Shown one piece after another: positions 17,007 to 28,174 of a stretch of DNA of 64,000 bases. Within the stretch, counting starts at the first letter, position 1. Every line of letters begins with the position of its first letter. Where the stretch lies: NCBI RefSeq assembly GCF_004214815.1, contig NZ_CP035926.1, forward strand, positions 1,426,001 to 1,490,000, read 5' to 3'. Source of the DNA: Aliarcobacter thereius LMG 24486. Lineage in GTDB: Bacteria > Campylobacterota > Campylobacteria > Campylobacterales > Arcobacteraceae. A model generated the notes under the pieces. That model ran no database searches. It was not told where the DNA came from and saw only the letters and a program-made list of their open reading frames with translations. The position numbers were made by a program, and so were the translations under genes.

Positions 17007-18272
17007 TTACCAATCAATAGATTGTATCTTTTTCCCTTTTAATGGAAATAAATATGTTTTATCAAGATTCAATCTTATTATTCCTAAATCGCTTGAATTG
17101 TTTACTGTTTTTAAAAAAAGAAGACTTTCACCATCACTTGAGAATTTAGCAAACTGATTAACACCATAAGAAGTTAATCTTTTTAAATCATTAGATTTAG
17201 TTGATGCAAGATATAAATTAAAGCTTTTTGAGAATGAATTATCGCTATCTCTACTACTGAAAACTATCTTATCTTTGAATGTTGTAACTGATGAGTTATT
17301 ACTGCTATGAAATACAAATCTTTCAACTGCACTTTTTCCAATCTCTTGTACAAAAACATTTGGTCTTCCTAATCTATCAGAAATAAAAGCTATTTTTGTA
17401 TCATTATCTACAAATTGTCCACCCACATCAATTTCACCATGATATGTAACTTGTTTTTTTGTTTTAGTTTTTAAATCAAATAGAAATATATCTGCTTGAC
17501 CTTCAGGAGCAGCTGTAACTAAAATTTTATCTTCATTTTGGTTTACATCTGAACATACTACCATTCCATCTGAATCCATAATAATCTCTTTTTTACCACT
17601 ATATATATTTAGTTTCATCAAAGTTGGTTTTTTATAATTATATGTTGTATAAAAGATTGAATCTTGTTTCTTATTTGCCCACTTAGGAAATATATTTAAT
17701 CCTCCACCTACAATCTTCTTTGTATATGCTAAAGTATAATCTCCTATCATGATATTTGCTCTATTTGCTCCATCATATGTTGAAAATAAAACATACCTTT
17801 CCATCCAATCTATACTTGGTGCTTTTATATGATTGTTTATATTTATAGCTGTTTTATGAGCTAAGAAAATATATCTATCTTCTGTTGGAGTTGTATAATT
17901 TTTTTCAAGAATCATAAGTTTTTTATTTATATCAAATAGTTTTGTCATTAATGTATAAGAACCATTTTGTTCTTTATTTGCAGTAATATTAAGATATAAA
18001 TCAATTTTTGAATTTGTTAAAGTTAAATAATTTGGTGAACTTGAGTATGAACTTTCACTAATAAAATCTGAAACTTCAAAATTACCACTAATATTTAAAT
18101 CATCAACTATCGTTTTTCTTATTTTACTTAAAATTAGTCTTTCATTACTTTGTATATCCATAGAAACAACTATTTTTGGTTTGTTTGCACCTTGTTTTAC
18201 AATTTCTAGTTTTGCATCAAATGCAAAAACAATATTAATACTTATTAATAAAATTAAAAAAAATCTAATCAT
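17007..18272 (-). CDS. tolB: Tol-Pal system translocation protein TolB
   Basis: A 421-residue periplasmic beta-propeller protein. The N-terminal signal peptide (MIRFFLILLISINIVFAFDA) is followed by the TolB N-domain and WD40-like repeats (VGGQFVDNDTKIAFISDRLG, QFAKFSSDGESLLF). The start at 18272 was preferred over an ATG eight codons upstream because it begins the signal peptide and has AAAAGGATAAAA just ahead; it overlaps tolA by 8 bases. It links Pal to the TolA energy transducer. Confidence 0.92.
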   Translation of the reverse strand: MIRFFLILLISINIVFAFDAKLEIVKQGANKPKIVVSMDIQSNERLILSKIRKTIVDDLNISGNFEVSDFISESSYSSSPNYLTLTNSKIDLYLNITANKEQNGSYTLMTKLFDINKKLMILEKNYTTPTEDRYIFLAHKTAININNHIKAPSIDWMERYVLFSTYDGANRANIMIGDYTLAYTKKIVGGGLNIFPKWANKKQDSIFYTTYNYKKPTLMKLNIYSGKKEIIMDSDGMVVCSDVNQNEDKILVTAAPEGQADIFLFDLKTKTKKQVTYHGEIDVGGQFVDNDTKIAFISDRLGRPNVFVQEIGKSAVERFVFHSSNNSSVTTFKDKIVFSSRDSDNSFSKSFNLYLASTKSNDLKRLTSYGVNQFAKFSSDGESLLFLKTVNNSSDLGIIRLNLDKTYLFPLKGKKIQSIDW

Positions 18273-19023
18273 TTTTATCCTTTTGTTTGAATTCAACTTC
18301 TATTCTTATAATATTTTTCTTTGGTATTGGATATTTTATAGTAAGCTGTTTTTTTAAAAAATCATCTAATGCTATATCAAAAAGTTCATTACCACTTTTT
18401 CTTGAAACAGTGTATGAGAATTTTCCTAAAGAATCAATAGAAACTACCACTAAAGATTTTAACTCTTTGTTTCCACTAATTGGTACCCATTTTGATAACA
18501 GTGAATTTACTTCTTTTAAATATTCATCATCTGAATTATTATTCTCACTATTACTTAAGCTAGTTGTTGTTTTATTATTTTCAAAAACTCTATCAAAAGA
18601 TATACTTTCTCTTTGTTCTTTTTCAAATTTACTTTTAAATCTTTTTGGATCTATCGATTTATTAATATTTTTTATATCTTCTTCGCTTAGCTCTTGACTA
18701 CTCTCTTTGAAGTTAGCAAAAAGAGATTTTACATCAACTTTTTTATTTGAATTTGAAGCTTCTTTAATCTCTTCTTTTATCTGTTCTTCAACTTTTTTCT
18801 CAATCTTTACAATTTTTTCTTCTTTTGGTTTAATACTTTCTTTTTCTTTTGATTTATCTTCAAATACTTGAAGTTCTATCTCAAATGAATCATCTTTAAA
18901 GCTATAAAGTTTTGCTTGTGGAGAGATAACATAAAAAGAGAATAAAAATAGAAGTATAAAATATGTAAAAAAGGCAATTATTCCAGATAAATAAAAATTA
19001 TTACTATTTTTCATATTATCCAT
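18265..19023 (-). CDS. tolA: TolA/TonB-like energy transducer
   Basis: A 252-residue protein anchored by one N-terminal membrane segment (about 12-35, FFTYFILLFLFSFYVI). It has a Lys/Glu-rich middle (KSKEKESIKPKEEKIVKIEK) and a C-terminal TonB/TolA-like domain (VSIDSLGKFSYTVSRKSGN, LDDFLKKQLTIKYP). Position between tolR and tolB makes TolA the best call. It is shorter than E. coli TolA (421). It spans the periplasm and passes proton-motive force from TolQR to Pal/TolB. Confidence 0.82.
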   Translation of the reverse strand: MDNMKNSNNFYLSGIIAFFTYFILLFLFSFYVISPQAKLYSFKDDSFEIELQVFEDKSKEKESIKPKEEKIVKIEKKVEEQIKEEIKEASNSNKKVDVKSLFANFKESSQELSEEDIKNINKSIDPKRFKSKFEKEQRESISFDRVFENNKTTTSLSNSENNNSDDEYLKEVNSLLSKWVPISGNKELKSLVVVSIDSLGKFSYTVSRKSGNELFDIALDDFLKKQLTIKYPIPKKNIIRIEVEFKQKDKND

Positions 19024-19405
19024 CTGTTAAAAGTGAAACTTTTGTAAATCCTGCCTCTTTTACAGATTTTAAAACAAATATCACATCATTATATTTAAGA
19101 TTTTTATCAGCTCTTATTGTTACCGAACTTTTTTGATCTTTATCTTTTGAGTATAATATAAAATCATCAGCAAATGTTTTTATATCAAAACTTTTTTTAT
19201 TTATACTTACTTTTCTATCTTTAGATATTGTAATAGATATATTTGCAATAGTTTGTACTTGTTTTGTAGCACTTCCTTTTGGAAGATTTATAGGTTCTTC
19301 AAACTCTATTACAGGTGCTGTTACCATTAATATAGCTAGAAGAACCAACATAATATCAACTAATGGAGTAATATTTAAATCTGGTTTTTGGTTGTAATCA
19401 AACAA
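19016..19405 (-). CDS. tolR: TolR/ExbD family protein
   Basis: A 129-residue protein with one membrane helix starting at about residue 12. It carries the conserved aspartate in NITPLVDIMLVLLAI, which conducts protons with TolQ, and a periplasmic C-terminal domain (VTIRADKNLKYNDVIFVLKS). It lies 4 bases downstream of tolQ and overlaps tolA by 8 bases. Confidence 0.92.
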   Translation of the reverse strand: MFDYNQKPDLNITPLVDIMLVLLAILMVTAPVIEFEEPINLPKGSATKQVQTIANISITISKDRKVSINKKSFDIKTFADDFILYSKDKDQKSSVTIRADKNLKYNDVIFVLKSVKEAGFTKVSLLTDG

Positions 19406-19409
19406 AAAA

Positions 19410-19970
19410 TTAACCTTTTGCTATTAAAATTTCGCTTTGTGCTTTTAAGTAAACATTTAACTCATAAACTTTTCTTGAGATTATTTGATGAAATGTATAA
19501 GCAAAAATAGCTACAAAAATACCAGCTGCTGTTGCAACAAGAGCTTCACTAATAGCAGGAGCAATTACAGAGAATGCAACTTTTGACTCATTTGCAAATT
19601 TTGCAAAAGATTCTAATATTCCAACAACTGTTCCAAACAATCCTATAAATGGTGAAGTTGAAGATATAATAGCTAGCCAAGATAAGCCAACACTTGCATC
19701 TTTTATTGTATTTATCTCACAAGCATGTAAAATTTCTTTAATATTATTCCCACCAGAACACTGATTTAGAAGAGATAAAGAAGTAAATCTATTTTGTCCA
19801 GATGTTAATCCATCTAAAACTCTTTTCTCATTTTCAATAACTCTTTTTAGTGTATTAAATCTATAAAGAAATATCCAAAAAACAATAATTAAGTAGATTG
19901 ACAATAGCGCTAATACTATTAAAGTAATAGCGCTACTATTTGTCAAATAATTTAGTAATGTAGAAATCAT
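19410..19970 (-). CDS. tolQ: TolQ/ExbB proton channel subunit
   Basis: A 186-residue inner-membrane protein with three membrane segments: residues about 15-35, 95-120 (SPFIGLFGTVVGILESF) and 135-160 (ISEALVATAAGIFVAIFAY). These are the hallmark MotA/TolQ/ExbB motifs. Together with TolR it forms the proton-driven motor. It lies 7 bases after atpC, so Tol expression is tied to the ATP synthase transcript. Confidence 0.92.
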   Translation of the reverse strand: MISTLLNYLTNSSAITLIVLALLSIYLIIVFWIFLYRFNTLKRVIENEKRVLDGLTSGQNRFTSLSLLNQCSGGNNIKEILHACEINTIKDASVGLSWLAIISSTSPFIGLFGTVVGILESFAKFANESKVAFSVIAPAISEALVATAAGIFVAIFAYTFHQIISRKVYELNVYLKAQSEILIAKG

Positions 19971-19977
19971 GTTTTAT

Positions 19978-20358
19978 TTATAGTGCAAAAGAGTTAATTC
20001 TTGCTTCAACTGATGCAATAGAAATAGTAGTATCTTTTACAGAGTTTACTAGTTCTTTAGCTGCTTCAATATTTTTAGCAATTTCAGAATCTTTTCCACT
20101 TGTTAATGCAATAGCTCCATCAACTAAAACATCAACACTATTTTCATCTACTTTCACATGTCCCCAATTAATAGCAACAGCTTCAGTAGAATCAACTTTT
20201 TCTATAATAATTACACCAACACTTAAAGTAGATACTAGTGAAGAGTGACCAGGAAGAACTCCAAACTCTCCCTCTTTCCCAGGGAGAGTTACACTTTTAA
20301 TTTCACCAGAAAACAAACTTCCAGATGGAGTAACTATTGATAATTTCATTGTATCCAT
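19978..20358 (-). CDS. atpC: ATP synthase F1 epsilon subunit
   Basis: A 126-residue subunit of the central stalk, with the beta-sandwich domain (LSIVTPSGSLFSGEIKSVTL, GEFGVLPGHSSLVSTLSVG, WGHVKVDENSVDVLVDGAI). The C-terminal helical part is short. It is involved in inhibiting ATP hydrolysis. Last atp gene, followed by tolQ. Confidence 0.95.
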   Translation of the reverse strand: MDTMKLSIVTPSGSLFSGEIKSVTLPGKEGEFGVLPGHSSLVSTLSVGVIIIEKVDSTEAVAINWGHVKVDENSVDVLVDGAIALTSGKDSEIAKNIEAAKELVNSVKDTTISIASVEARINSFAL

Positions 20359-20374
20359 TTTAGACCCTTATGGT

Positions 20375-21769
<1,395 letters not shown>

Positions 21770-21790
21770 TTAGGGCGTCTCCTTCTTAAA

Positions 21791-22675
21791 TTATTTTAAT
21801 GCTTCAACACCACTGATAATCTCTATCAGCTCTGTTGTAATTGCAGCTTGTCTTGCTTTGTTATACTCAACCGTTAAACTATTAACTTTCTCTTTTGCAT
21901 TCTTTGTAGCAGCTTCCATAGCTTGCATTCTAGCACTATGTTCAGCAGCTAAAGAGTCAATTAATGCATAATACATATTAAAATCAATATATTTATCAGT
22001 TAATTCTCTTAAAACTTCGTCATCATCATCTGGCTCAATATTAAGCATAGATGTAGCTTCAGTAATCTCAACTTTTTCTAAACTAATAGGTAAAAGTTCT
22101 CTTACTCTCATCTCTTGAGTAAGCATATTTAAAAACCCATTATAAACAATTATAACTTTATCAGTAAGTTCATTTTTAAAGTCTTCAACAGACTCTTTAA
22201 TAAACTCTGAAGCTTTTTCATATGATGGAGCTGAAGATAACTCTATTGCTTTTTGTTCTAAAGTTTGCCCTTGAAATGTAAAGAAATCAATCCCTTTTCT
22301 TCCAGCAGCTCTTAATCTTACTTTTGAGCCTTTAGCTTCATATTCGCTTATTAATTTATTAACAGTTTTAATAGTATTCATATTAAAACCACCACAAAGT
22401 CCTTTATCAGCTGTTACAAAAACTATATCAACTGTTTTTGGATTTTCATTTTGAACAAATGCTCGTCCTAAATTACCATCCTCTTGAACTTTGCTAACTC
22501 GTGCTGCAATATCAGATAAAACTTCATTAATCTTTACTGCATAACTTCTAGATTGTTCAGACAATTGTCTTGTTCTAGTAAGTTTTGCAGAAGATACAAG
22601 CTTCATAGCTTTTGTAGTTTTCTCTGTATTCTTTACACTTCCAATTTTTATTTTTATCTCTTTTAAGTTAGCCAT
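21791..22675 (-). CDS. atpG: ATP synthase F1 gamma subunit
   Basis: A 294-residue central-stalk rotor subunit. N-terminal helix (IKIGSVKNTEKTTKAMKLVS), TADKGLCGGFN in the middle, and the C-terminal helix with the signature EIISGVEALK. It couples proton flow to catalysis. Gaps to neighbours are 10-21 bases. Confidence 0.97.
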   Translation of the reverse strand: MANLKEIKIKIGSVKNTEKTTKAMKLVSSAKLTRTRQLSEQSRSYAVKINEVLSDIAARVSKVQEDGNLGRAFVQNENPKTVDIVFVTADKGLCGGFNMNTIKTVNKLISEYEAKGSKVRLRAAGRKGIDFFTFQGQTLEQKAIELSSAPSYEKASEFIKESVEDFKNELTDKVIIVYNGFLNMLTQEMRVRELLPISLEKVEITEATSMLNIEPDDDDEVLRELTDKYIDFNMYYALIDSLAAEHSARMQAMEAATKNAKEKVNSLTVEYNKARQAAITTELIEIISGVEALK

Positions 22676-22685
22676 AGACTAATCC

Positions 22686-24203
22686 TTAATTTGCATTAAA
22701 TACAGTTTTAAACTCTTCTAATGCAGCTTTTAATTTTGTTTCTGTACCTTCGTCAAGTTTTTGACTTGATTTAATAGCACTTAAAATATCTGAATATTTT
22801 TGCTCGATGAATGGATGTAACTCGTTTTCAAATCTTACAACATCTTTAACTGCAATGTCATTTAAATAACCTTTTGTTCCAGCATAAATGATTACAATTT
22901 GTTTTTCAATAACAAGTGGTTTATTTACACCTTGTTTTAAAACTTCAACCATTCTTTGTCCAAGTTCTAACTCTTTTCTTGTAGCTTCATCAAGATCAGA
23001 TGCAAACTGTGCGAATGCTTCTAGCTCTCTATATTGTGCTAAAGAAAGTTTTAGTGTACCAGCAACTTGTTTTGTAGCTTTAATTTGTGCAGCTCCACCA
23101 ACTCTTGAAACTGATAAACCAACATTAATTGCAGGTCTAATTCCTGAGTTAAATAAGTTTGTTTCTAAGAATATTTGTCCATCAGTAATAGAAATTACGT
23201 TTGTTGGAATATATGCAGCAACATCTCCTGCTTGAGTCTCAATGATTGGTAGTGCAGTCATAGAACCAGCACCTTGTTCATCACTCATTTTTGCAGCTCT
23301 TTCAAGTAGTCTTGAATGTAAGTAGAATACATCTCCTGGGTAAGCTTCTCTTCCTGGAGGTCTTCTTAAAATTAATGACATTTCTCTATATGCAACAGCA
23401 TGTTTTGATAAATCATCATAAATAATTAATGCGTGTTTTCCATTATCTCTAAAGAATTCACCCATTGTAACACCCGCATATGGTGCTAAAAATTGTAATG
23501 TTGATGAATCAGCAGCACTTGCATTAACAACAATTGTATAATCCATAGCTCCTGCTTCTTCAAGTGTTCTTACAACTGAAGCAACTGAAGATGATTTTTG
23601 ACCAATTGCAACATAAATACAAATTACATTTTCACCTTTTTGGTTTAAAATTGTATCAATAGCAACTGTTGTTTTACCTGTTTGTCTATCTCCAATAATA
23701 AGCTCTCTTTGTCCTCTTCCAATTGGAACTAATGCATCAATAGCTTTAATACCAGTTTGTAATGGTTCGTGAACAGATTTTCTAGCCATAATTCCAGGAG
23801 CTTTTTCCTCAACATATCTTCTTTCTGTTGTAGCAATAGCACCTTTACCATCAATTGGTTCACCAAGAGCATTTACAACTCTTCCAACTAATGCTTCTCC
23901 AACTGGAACTTCAAGTAGTTCTCCAAGTCTTTTACAAGAAGTACCTTCTCTAAGTCCATTTCCACTTCCAAGAACAACAATACCAACTGAAGATTCTTCT
24001 AAGTTCGAAGCCATACCTTTTTCGCCATTCTCGAACTCAACCATTTCACCAGCCATAACATTTTTAAGACCGTAAACTTGAGCAATTCCATCTGCATAAG
24101 AGATAATCTTACCAGTTTCATTTACATCTACATTTAATTCAAAGTTATCAATTCTTTCTTTAATGATCGAACTGATTTCGTCTGCTTGAATCTTTGCACC
24201 CAT
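22686..24203 (-). CDS. atpA: ATP synthase F1 alpha subunit
   Basis: A 505-residue regulatory nucleotide-binding subunit. P-loop [15 protein letters not shown] near residue 170, the signature [17 protein letters not shown], and the N-terminal beta-barrel ([19 protein letters not shown]). Typical length. Confidence 0.98.
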   Translation of the reverse strand: MGAKIQADEISSIIKERIDNFELNVDVNETGKIISYADGIAQVYGLKNVMAGEMVEFENGEKGMASNLEESSVGIVVLGSGNGLREGTSCKRLGELLEVPVGEALVGRVVNALGEPIDGKGAIATTERRYVEEKAPGIMARKSVHEPLQTGIKAIDALVPIGRGQRELIIGDRQTGKTTVAIDTILNQKGENVICIYVAIGQKSSSVASVVRTLEEAGAMDYTIVVNASAADSSTLQFLAPYAGVTMGEFFRDNGKHALIIYDDLSKHAVAYREMSLILRRPPGREAYPGDVFYLHSRLLERAAKMSDEQGAGSMTALPIIETQAGDVAAYIPTNVISITDGQIFLETNLFNSGIRPAINVGLSVSRVGGAAQIKATKQVAGTLKLSLAQYRELEAFAQFASDLDEATRKELELGQRMVEVLKQGVNKPLVIEKQIVIIYAGTKGYLNDIAVKDVVRFENELHPFIEQKYSDILSAIKSSQKLDEGTETKLKAALEEFKTVFNAN

Positions 24204-24225
24204 TCAATTTCTCCTTTATTAAGTT

Positions 24226-24756
24226 CTAAACTGCTTTTAAAATATGATTGATTAACTGAGTTTTTAATCTATCTTTAGAAAAAGATATTTCAACACCAAG
24301 CCCATCAATATCAACTTTAATTCCATCATAGTCACAAACATTTTGTGATAATGAAAGTTTTACATCAAATTTTTTACTAAATTGTTCTTCAATAGAAGTA
24401 ATACTTTTTGTTGGAAGTTCTTTATTTGTATAAATAACACCAATAAAATTATTATTTAATTTTGCAATTTGATTTTCTAACTCTGTTGCAACAAATGGAA
24501 TAATTTCTAATCTTCTTTTTTCACCAAGAAGTTTAATAAAATTTTCCAAAGATTTTTCAGGGTTTTCAATTATAGATAAAACAAACTCAACTTTTGCAAC
24601 TTCATTTATCTCTGAAGAAGCTAAAATTGATTTAAATTTATCATTAGAAAACGCTTTTGCAACACTATTTAGTTTTTTACTAAAACTACTAATTTCTTTA
24701 AGATCTCTTGCTTCAAGTAAAGCTTTTACATATCTTTTTGCTACTAAATCCTTCAT
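24226..24756 (-). CDS. atpH: ATP synthase delta subunit
   Basis: A 176-residue peripheral-stalk subunit (OSCP). N-terminal helical domain (VAKRYVKALLEARDLKE) and C-terminal FSKDRLKTQLINHI region; the central part is divergent, as is usual. Its ATG shares one base with the atpF stop (TAATG). Confidence 0.92.
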   Translation of the reverse strand: MKDLVAKRYVKALLEARDLKEISSFSKKLNSVAKAFSNDKFKSILASSEINEVAKVEFVLSIIENPEKSLENFIKLLGEKRRLEIIPFVATELENQIAKLNNNFIGVIYTNKELPTKSITSIEEQFSKKFDVKLSLSQNVCDYDGIKVDIDGLGVEISFSKDRLKTQLINHILKAV

Positions 24757-25280
24757 TATGCTACCTTTTTAAGAACAATATCAACTAATTCATCTTGTGA
24801 TAAATTAATAGTATCAGAATTTAATAGTTCATCAAGAATTGAAGCTACAACATCTTTTTTCACTTTTGAAAGTTCAACTTTCATCATCTCGTCAAAATTT
24901 TTATTTAAATTTGCAATCTCTGCTTCAACAGCCACTAAAACTTTTTGTTTAATAGCATCAATATCAGCTTTTGCACTTTCAATAATTTCAGCTGAAATTC
25001 TTTTTGCATCTTCTGATTTTTTAACTGCTTCTAGTTTTTTCTCTTCTGAAGCTTTTTTTGTATCTTGAACTTTATCTAATTCAGCTTGAATACCTAAAGT
25101 TCTAGCAACAAAAAATGCTTTAATTCTATTAGCAAGTAAATACCAAATAATTGAAGCAAAAATTATAAAGTTAACGGTTCTTTGAACTATATCATAGTTC
25201 GTTTCCGCACCATCATTTGCAAATATTGCAACTGGTAACATAGCTAGGGCTACAATTAAAATCGCTTTATACATCATCAC
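24756..25280 (-). CDS. atpF: ATP synthase Fo subunit b
   Basis: A 174-residue peripheral-stalk protein. The N-terminus has a signal-peptide-like hydrophobic stretch (residues 4-22, KAILIVALAMLPVAIFAN), then a second membrane helix at about 33-47 (NFIIFASIIWYLLANRIK). A long charged coiled coil follows. A leading cleavable segment on subunit b is unusual next to E. coli. It is paired with atpF' so the stalk is likely a b/b' heterodimer. Confidence 0.9.
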   Translation of the reverse strand: MMMYKAILIVALAMLPVAIFANDGAETNYDIVQRTVNFIIFASIIWYLLANRIKAFFVARTLGIQAELDKVQDTKKASEEKKLEAVKKSEDAKRISAEIIESAKADIDAIKQKVLVAVEAEIANLNKNFDEMMKVELSKVKKDVVASILDELLNSDTINLSQDELVDIVLKKVA

Positions 25281-25283
25281 TTC

Positions 25284-25706
25284 CTAAATAGAATTTAGCT
25301 TGTTTTTCAAGCTATCATTAAATTGTGGCATTGATGACAATAAAGAGGATTTTAATGCTTTTGCTTCGTCCTGTAAGCTATTTTTAAATTCAGCCACTTT
25401 CGTATCTAAATTTAATCTTTCACTTGCAAGTTTAACATCTGCACTATCTTTTGCTTCTTTGTAAGCTTGTTCTCTAATAGCTGCTGCTTCTCTTTTAGCT
25501 TTTGAGATAATCTCATTAGCTTCCACTAAAAGCTCATCAACATCACTGCTGTTTGATTTTGCTTCTTCTAAATCATCTTTAATTTGAGAACTTCTCATAT
25601 CCATATGATTTAATAGTGGTTTGAATAGACGACTATTTAGTATAACAAGAACTATAAGAAAGATAATAGCTGAGCTAAGCATTAGTATAGGACTTATGTC
25701 TAACAT
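25284..25706 (-). CDS. atpF': ATP synthase Fo subunit b'
   Basis: A 140-residue protein with one N-terminal membrane helix (residues 5-25, LMLSSAIIFLIVLVILNSRLF) and a long coiled coil (SKAKREAAAIREQAYKEAKD). The b/b' arrangement is known in Campylobacterota and photosynthetic bacteria. First gene of the atp group; subunits a and c (atpB, atpE) are not in the window. Confidence 0.9.
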   Translation of the reverse strand: MLDISPILMLSSAIIFLIVLVILNSRLFKPLLNHMDMRSSQIKDDLEEAKSNSSDVDELLVEANEIISKAKREAAAIREQAYKEAKDSADVKLASERLNLDTKVAEFKNSLQDEAKALKSSLLSSMPQFNDSLKNKLNSI

Positions 25707-25728
25707 TCATTCCTCCATATTTTTACAG

Positions 25729-25760
25729 TTTAGTTTAACTAAAACGTTTATATTTTAGCA
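25729..25760 (-). promoter_or_regulatory. promoter and inverted repeat before the atp genes
   Basis: An extended -10 (TGCTAAAAT) lies at 25752-25760 on the minus strand. Between it and the atpF' start is an inverted repeat, TTTAGTT / AACTAAA (25729-25743, 1-base centre), which could be an operator or a small mRNA hairpin. So the atp group has its own promoter in addition to any read-through from parB. Confidence 0.45.
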
Positions 25761-25812
25761 AATAAATATATAAGGAAATATTAAAAAGGGATAAATTTAT
25801 AGTTTTTTTTAT

Positions 25813-26673
25813 TTATTGTATATTTAAGTAACTAATAATTCTATCTATATCCTCTTGAGAATTAAATGTTATTTTAATTGAGTTTTTATCTATCTTAGCT
25901 TTGATTTTATCTTCTTTTAATATATTTAAAAAACTCTCAAGAGTTTGAGTATTGTAACTTTTTGTAACAATATTACTTTTTACTTTGTTTTTACTCTCTT
26001 TAAAATCTTTGATTAGTTTTTCACATTGTCTTACAGATAAATCTTCTTCAATAATTTTATCACAAATAGTTTTTTGCATTTCATTATCTAGACCAATCAT
26101 AACTTTTGCATGACCTGCACTAATTTTTGAAGATGATAAATATTGTTGAACATACGAACTTAATTGTAATAGTCTTAATGTATTTGTAATAGAAGTTCTA
26201 CTTTTTGAAACTTTTTTTGATAACTCTTCATGAGTTATATTATGTTCATTTAAAAGCTGTGCATAGCAAAATGCTAGTTCTATTATATTTAAATCTTCTC
26301 TTTGAATATTTTCTATTAAAGCTAATTCTCTTAACTTTAGTTCATCACTATTCATTATAACAGCATTTATTTCATCAATAGATGCCATTTTATGTGCTCT
26401 TAACCTTCTTTCTCCAGCAATAAGAGTATAAGTTTCATCATCATTTTTTGTAACAACAATAGCTTGTAAAAGCCCATGCTCTTTTATAGAATCACTTAAT
26501 TCTTTAAGTTTATCTTCATCAAATATTTTTCTTGGCTGATTTGGATTAACTTTTATTAAAGAGATTTTTATTTTATTTATATCATTATTTGATACATTTT
26601 TATTTGAATTTGAATTCCCATAAGCAGTTTCAACTTCTCCTAAAAGTTCTCCTAATCCTCTTCCTAATGCCAT
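25813..26673 (-). CDS. parB: chromosome partitioning protein ParB
   Basis: A 286-residue CTP-dependent DNA clamp that loads at parS sites. Landmarks: ALGRGLGELLGE, NPNQPRKIFD, the CTP-binding GERRLRAHKMA, ENIQREDLNIIE, then the HTH (THEELSKKVSKSRTSITNTL). Start set at ATG 26673 because AGGAAG lies just ahead and MALGRGL is the usual N-terminus; an ATG six codons upstream has no good site. Confidence 0.94.
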   Translation of the reverse strand: MALGRGLGELLGEVETAYGNSNSNKNVSNNDINKIKISLIKVNPNQPRKIFDEDKLKELSDSIKEHGLLQAIVVTKNDDETYTLIAGERRLRAHKMASIDEINAVIMNSDELKLRELALIENIQREDLNIIELAFCYAQLLNEHNITHEELSKKVSKSRTSITNTLRLLQLSSYVQQYLSSSKISAGHAKVMIGLDNEMQKTICDKIIEEDLSVRQCEKLIKDFKESKNKVKSNIVTKSYNTQTLESFLNILKEDKIKAKIDKNSIKITFNSQEDIDRIISYLNIQ

Positions 26674-26696
26674 TTTACTTCCTATTTTCATAACAA

Positions 26697-27473
26697 TTAA
26701 CCAATTATTGCTTTTGCTAAATTTTCATAAGCTTTTGTGCCAATGCTTGAGATATCATAAAGCATAATAGGTTTACCAAAACTTGGACTTTCTGCTAATT
26801 TGATATTTCTTGGAATAACAATATATGAATCATCATCAACCTTAAAAAGTTTATTCTCAAAATGTTGTGCAAGATCTGCAAAAACTTGCTTTGAAAGATT
26901 ATTCTGAGAAGAGTACATTGTTGGTAAAAAACCTTTTATCTCTAAATTTTTATTAATAGTTTGTCTTACTAATTTTATTGTATTTAAAAGCTGTGCTAAA
27001 CCTTCTAATGCAAAAAACTCACATTGAATTGGTATCAAAACAGAAGTTGATGCACCTAAAGTATTTATTGTAATTGGTCCTAAAGCAGGTGGAGAATCAA
27101 TAATTACATAATCATAATCATCTTTTACCGTATCAATTTTTCTTTTTAAAACAAGTTCTCTCTCATTTGTATTTTTGTAGAATTCTTTTTCAATTCCAAC
27201 TAAGCCAATATTTGAAGGAGCAACTTTTAGATTTTCTATTTCAGAATCTAAAATAATTTCTGATAGTTCTTTTGTTCCTAGCATAACATGATAAATATTA
27301 TACTCATATGTATCTCTATGAAAACCTAAAGAAGTTGTTGCATTTGCTTGTGGATCTGCATCAATTAAAAGCACTTTCTTACCATCAAGTGCAAGAGCTG
27401 CACTTAAATTTACAGCAGTAGTAGTTTTTCCTACTCCACCTTTTTGATTTGCTATTGAAATAATTTCTGTCAT
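26697..27473 (-). CDS. parA: chromosome partitioning ATPase ParA/Soj
   Basis: A 258-residue P-loop ATPase with the deviant Walker A KGGVGKTTTAVNLSAALA at residue 11, Walker B-like VIIDSPPALGPIT, and DADPQANATTSLG. It segregates the chromosome origin with ParB. ATGA overlap with birA; parB follows directly. Confidence 0.96.
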   Translation of the reverse strand: MTEIISIANQKGGVGKTTTAVNLSAALALDGKKVLLIDADPQANATTSLGFHRDTYEYNIYHVMLGTKELSEIILDSEIENLKVAPSNIGLVGIEKEFYKNTNERELVLKRKIDTVKDDYDYVIIDSPPALGPITINTLGASTSVLIPIQCEFFALEGLAQLLNTIKLVRQTINKNLEIKGFLPTMYSSQNNLSKQVFADLAQHFENKLFKVDDDSYIVIPRNIKLAESPSFGKPIMLYDISSIGTKAYENLAKAIIG

Positions 27474-28105
27474 CTTAAACTAAACACCTTTTTATCTTCA
27501 ATTTGTATAGAACCATCGCTATTTAAAATAGCACTCGCAAGTGAATGTTTCTTCCCATCAATATTTACTTGGAATTCTTTTGAATGTCTAAATTCTATCT
27601 GAAAAATACTAAAAATTTGCTTCCATGAGATTTTTTTCTCTACTATTTCGAAATACTCTTTTAGTAAATCTTCTATATTAACTTCTATATCCAAAACCCC
27701 AAACTCTTCACTTGTTTTTACAAGATTTAAACCTATTCCACAAAACAGAAAATCTTTTGTTGTTGATGTAATTGCCCCACCTATTTTCTTATTTTCTAAG
27801 TAAAAATCATTTGGCCACTTTATAAATAGTTTTGATGATTTTTTAGACAATATATCTTTTAAAATAGTTGTAAAATAAATTGTTGCACTTTGAAGTGGTA
27901 AATCTTCTGGCAAATCTTCTCTTTTTACAACAAAAGAAAAAAGAAGATTTCCTTCAACAGCACTCCAAGAATTTCCTCTGCTTCCAACTCCATCTGTTTG
28001 CATATTAGCAAGGATACAAGTTGCTTCTTCAAAGCCATTTTTTTCTACATACTCTTTTAAATACTTTTGTGTTGAATCAACTGTTTTTAATCTTAATATT
28101 TTCAT
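27470..28105 (-). CDS. birA: biotin-[acetyl-CoA-carboxylase] ligase
   Basis: A 211-residue biotin protein ligase without the N-terminal DNA-binding domain, so not a repressor. Visible: DGVGSRGNSWSAVEGNLLFS (biotin/AMP loop), SATIYFT and IKWPNDFYLENKKIGGAI (conserved KWPND with catalytic lysine). It attaches biotin to carboxylase carrier protein. It overlaps parA by 4 bases. bioA lies far away at 42 kb. Confidence 0.93.
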   Translation of the reverse strand: MKILRLKTVDSTQKYLKEYVEKNGFEEATCILANMQTDGVGSRGNSWSAVEGNLLFSFVVKREDLPEDLPLQSATIYFTTILKDILSKKSSKLFIKWPNDFYLENKKIGGAITSTTKDFLFCGIGLNLVKTSEEFGVLDIEVNIEDLLKEYFEIVEKKISWKQIFSIFQIEFRHSKEFQVNIDGKKHSLASAILNSDGSIQIEDKKVFSLR

Positions 28106-28174
28106 TTTGTAATTATATATAATTTATTTAAAAGAGTTTATTAATTATAATCAAATCTTTTAAGGAGAATAAGT

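Noticed and set aside
22888-23235. 115-residue plus-strand ORF
   Set aside because: Antisense to the conserved atpA core; no ribosome site or recognisable motif.
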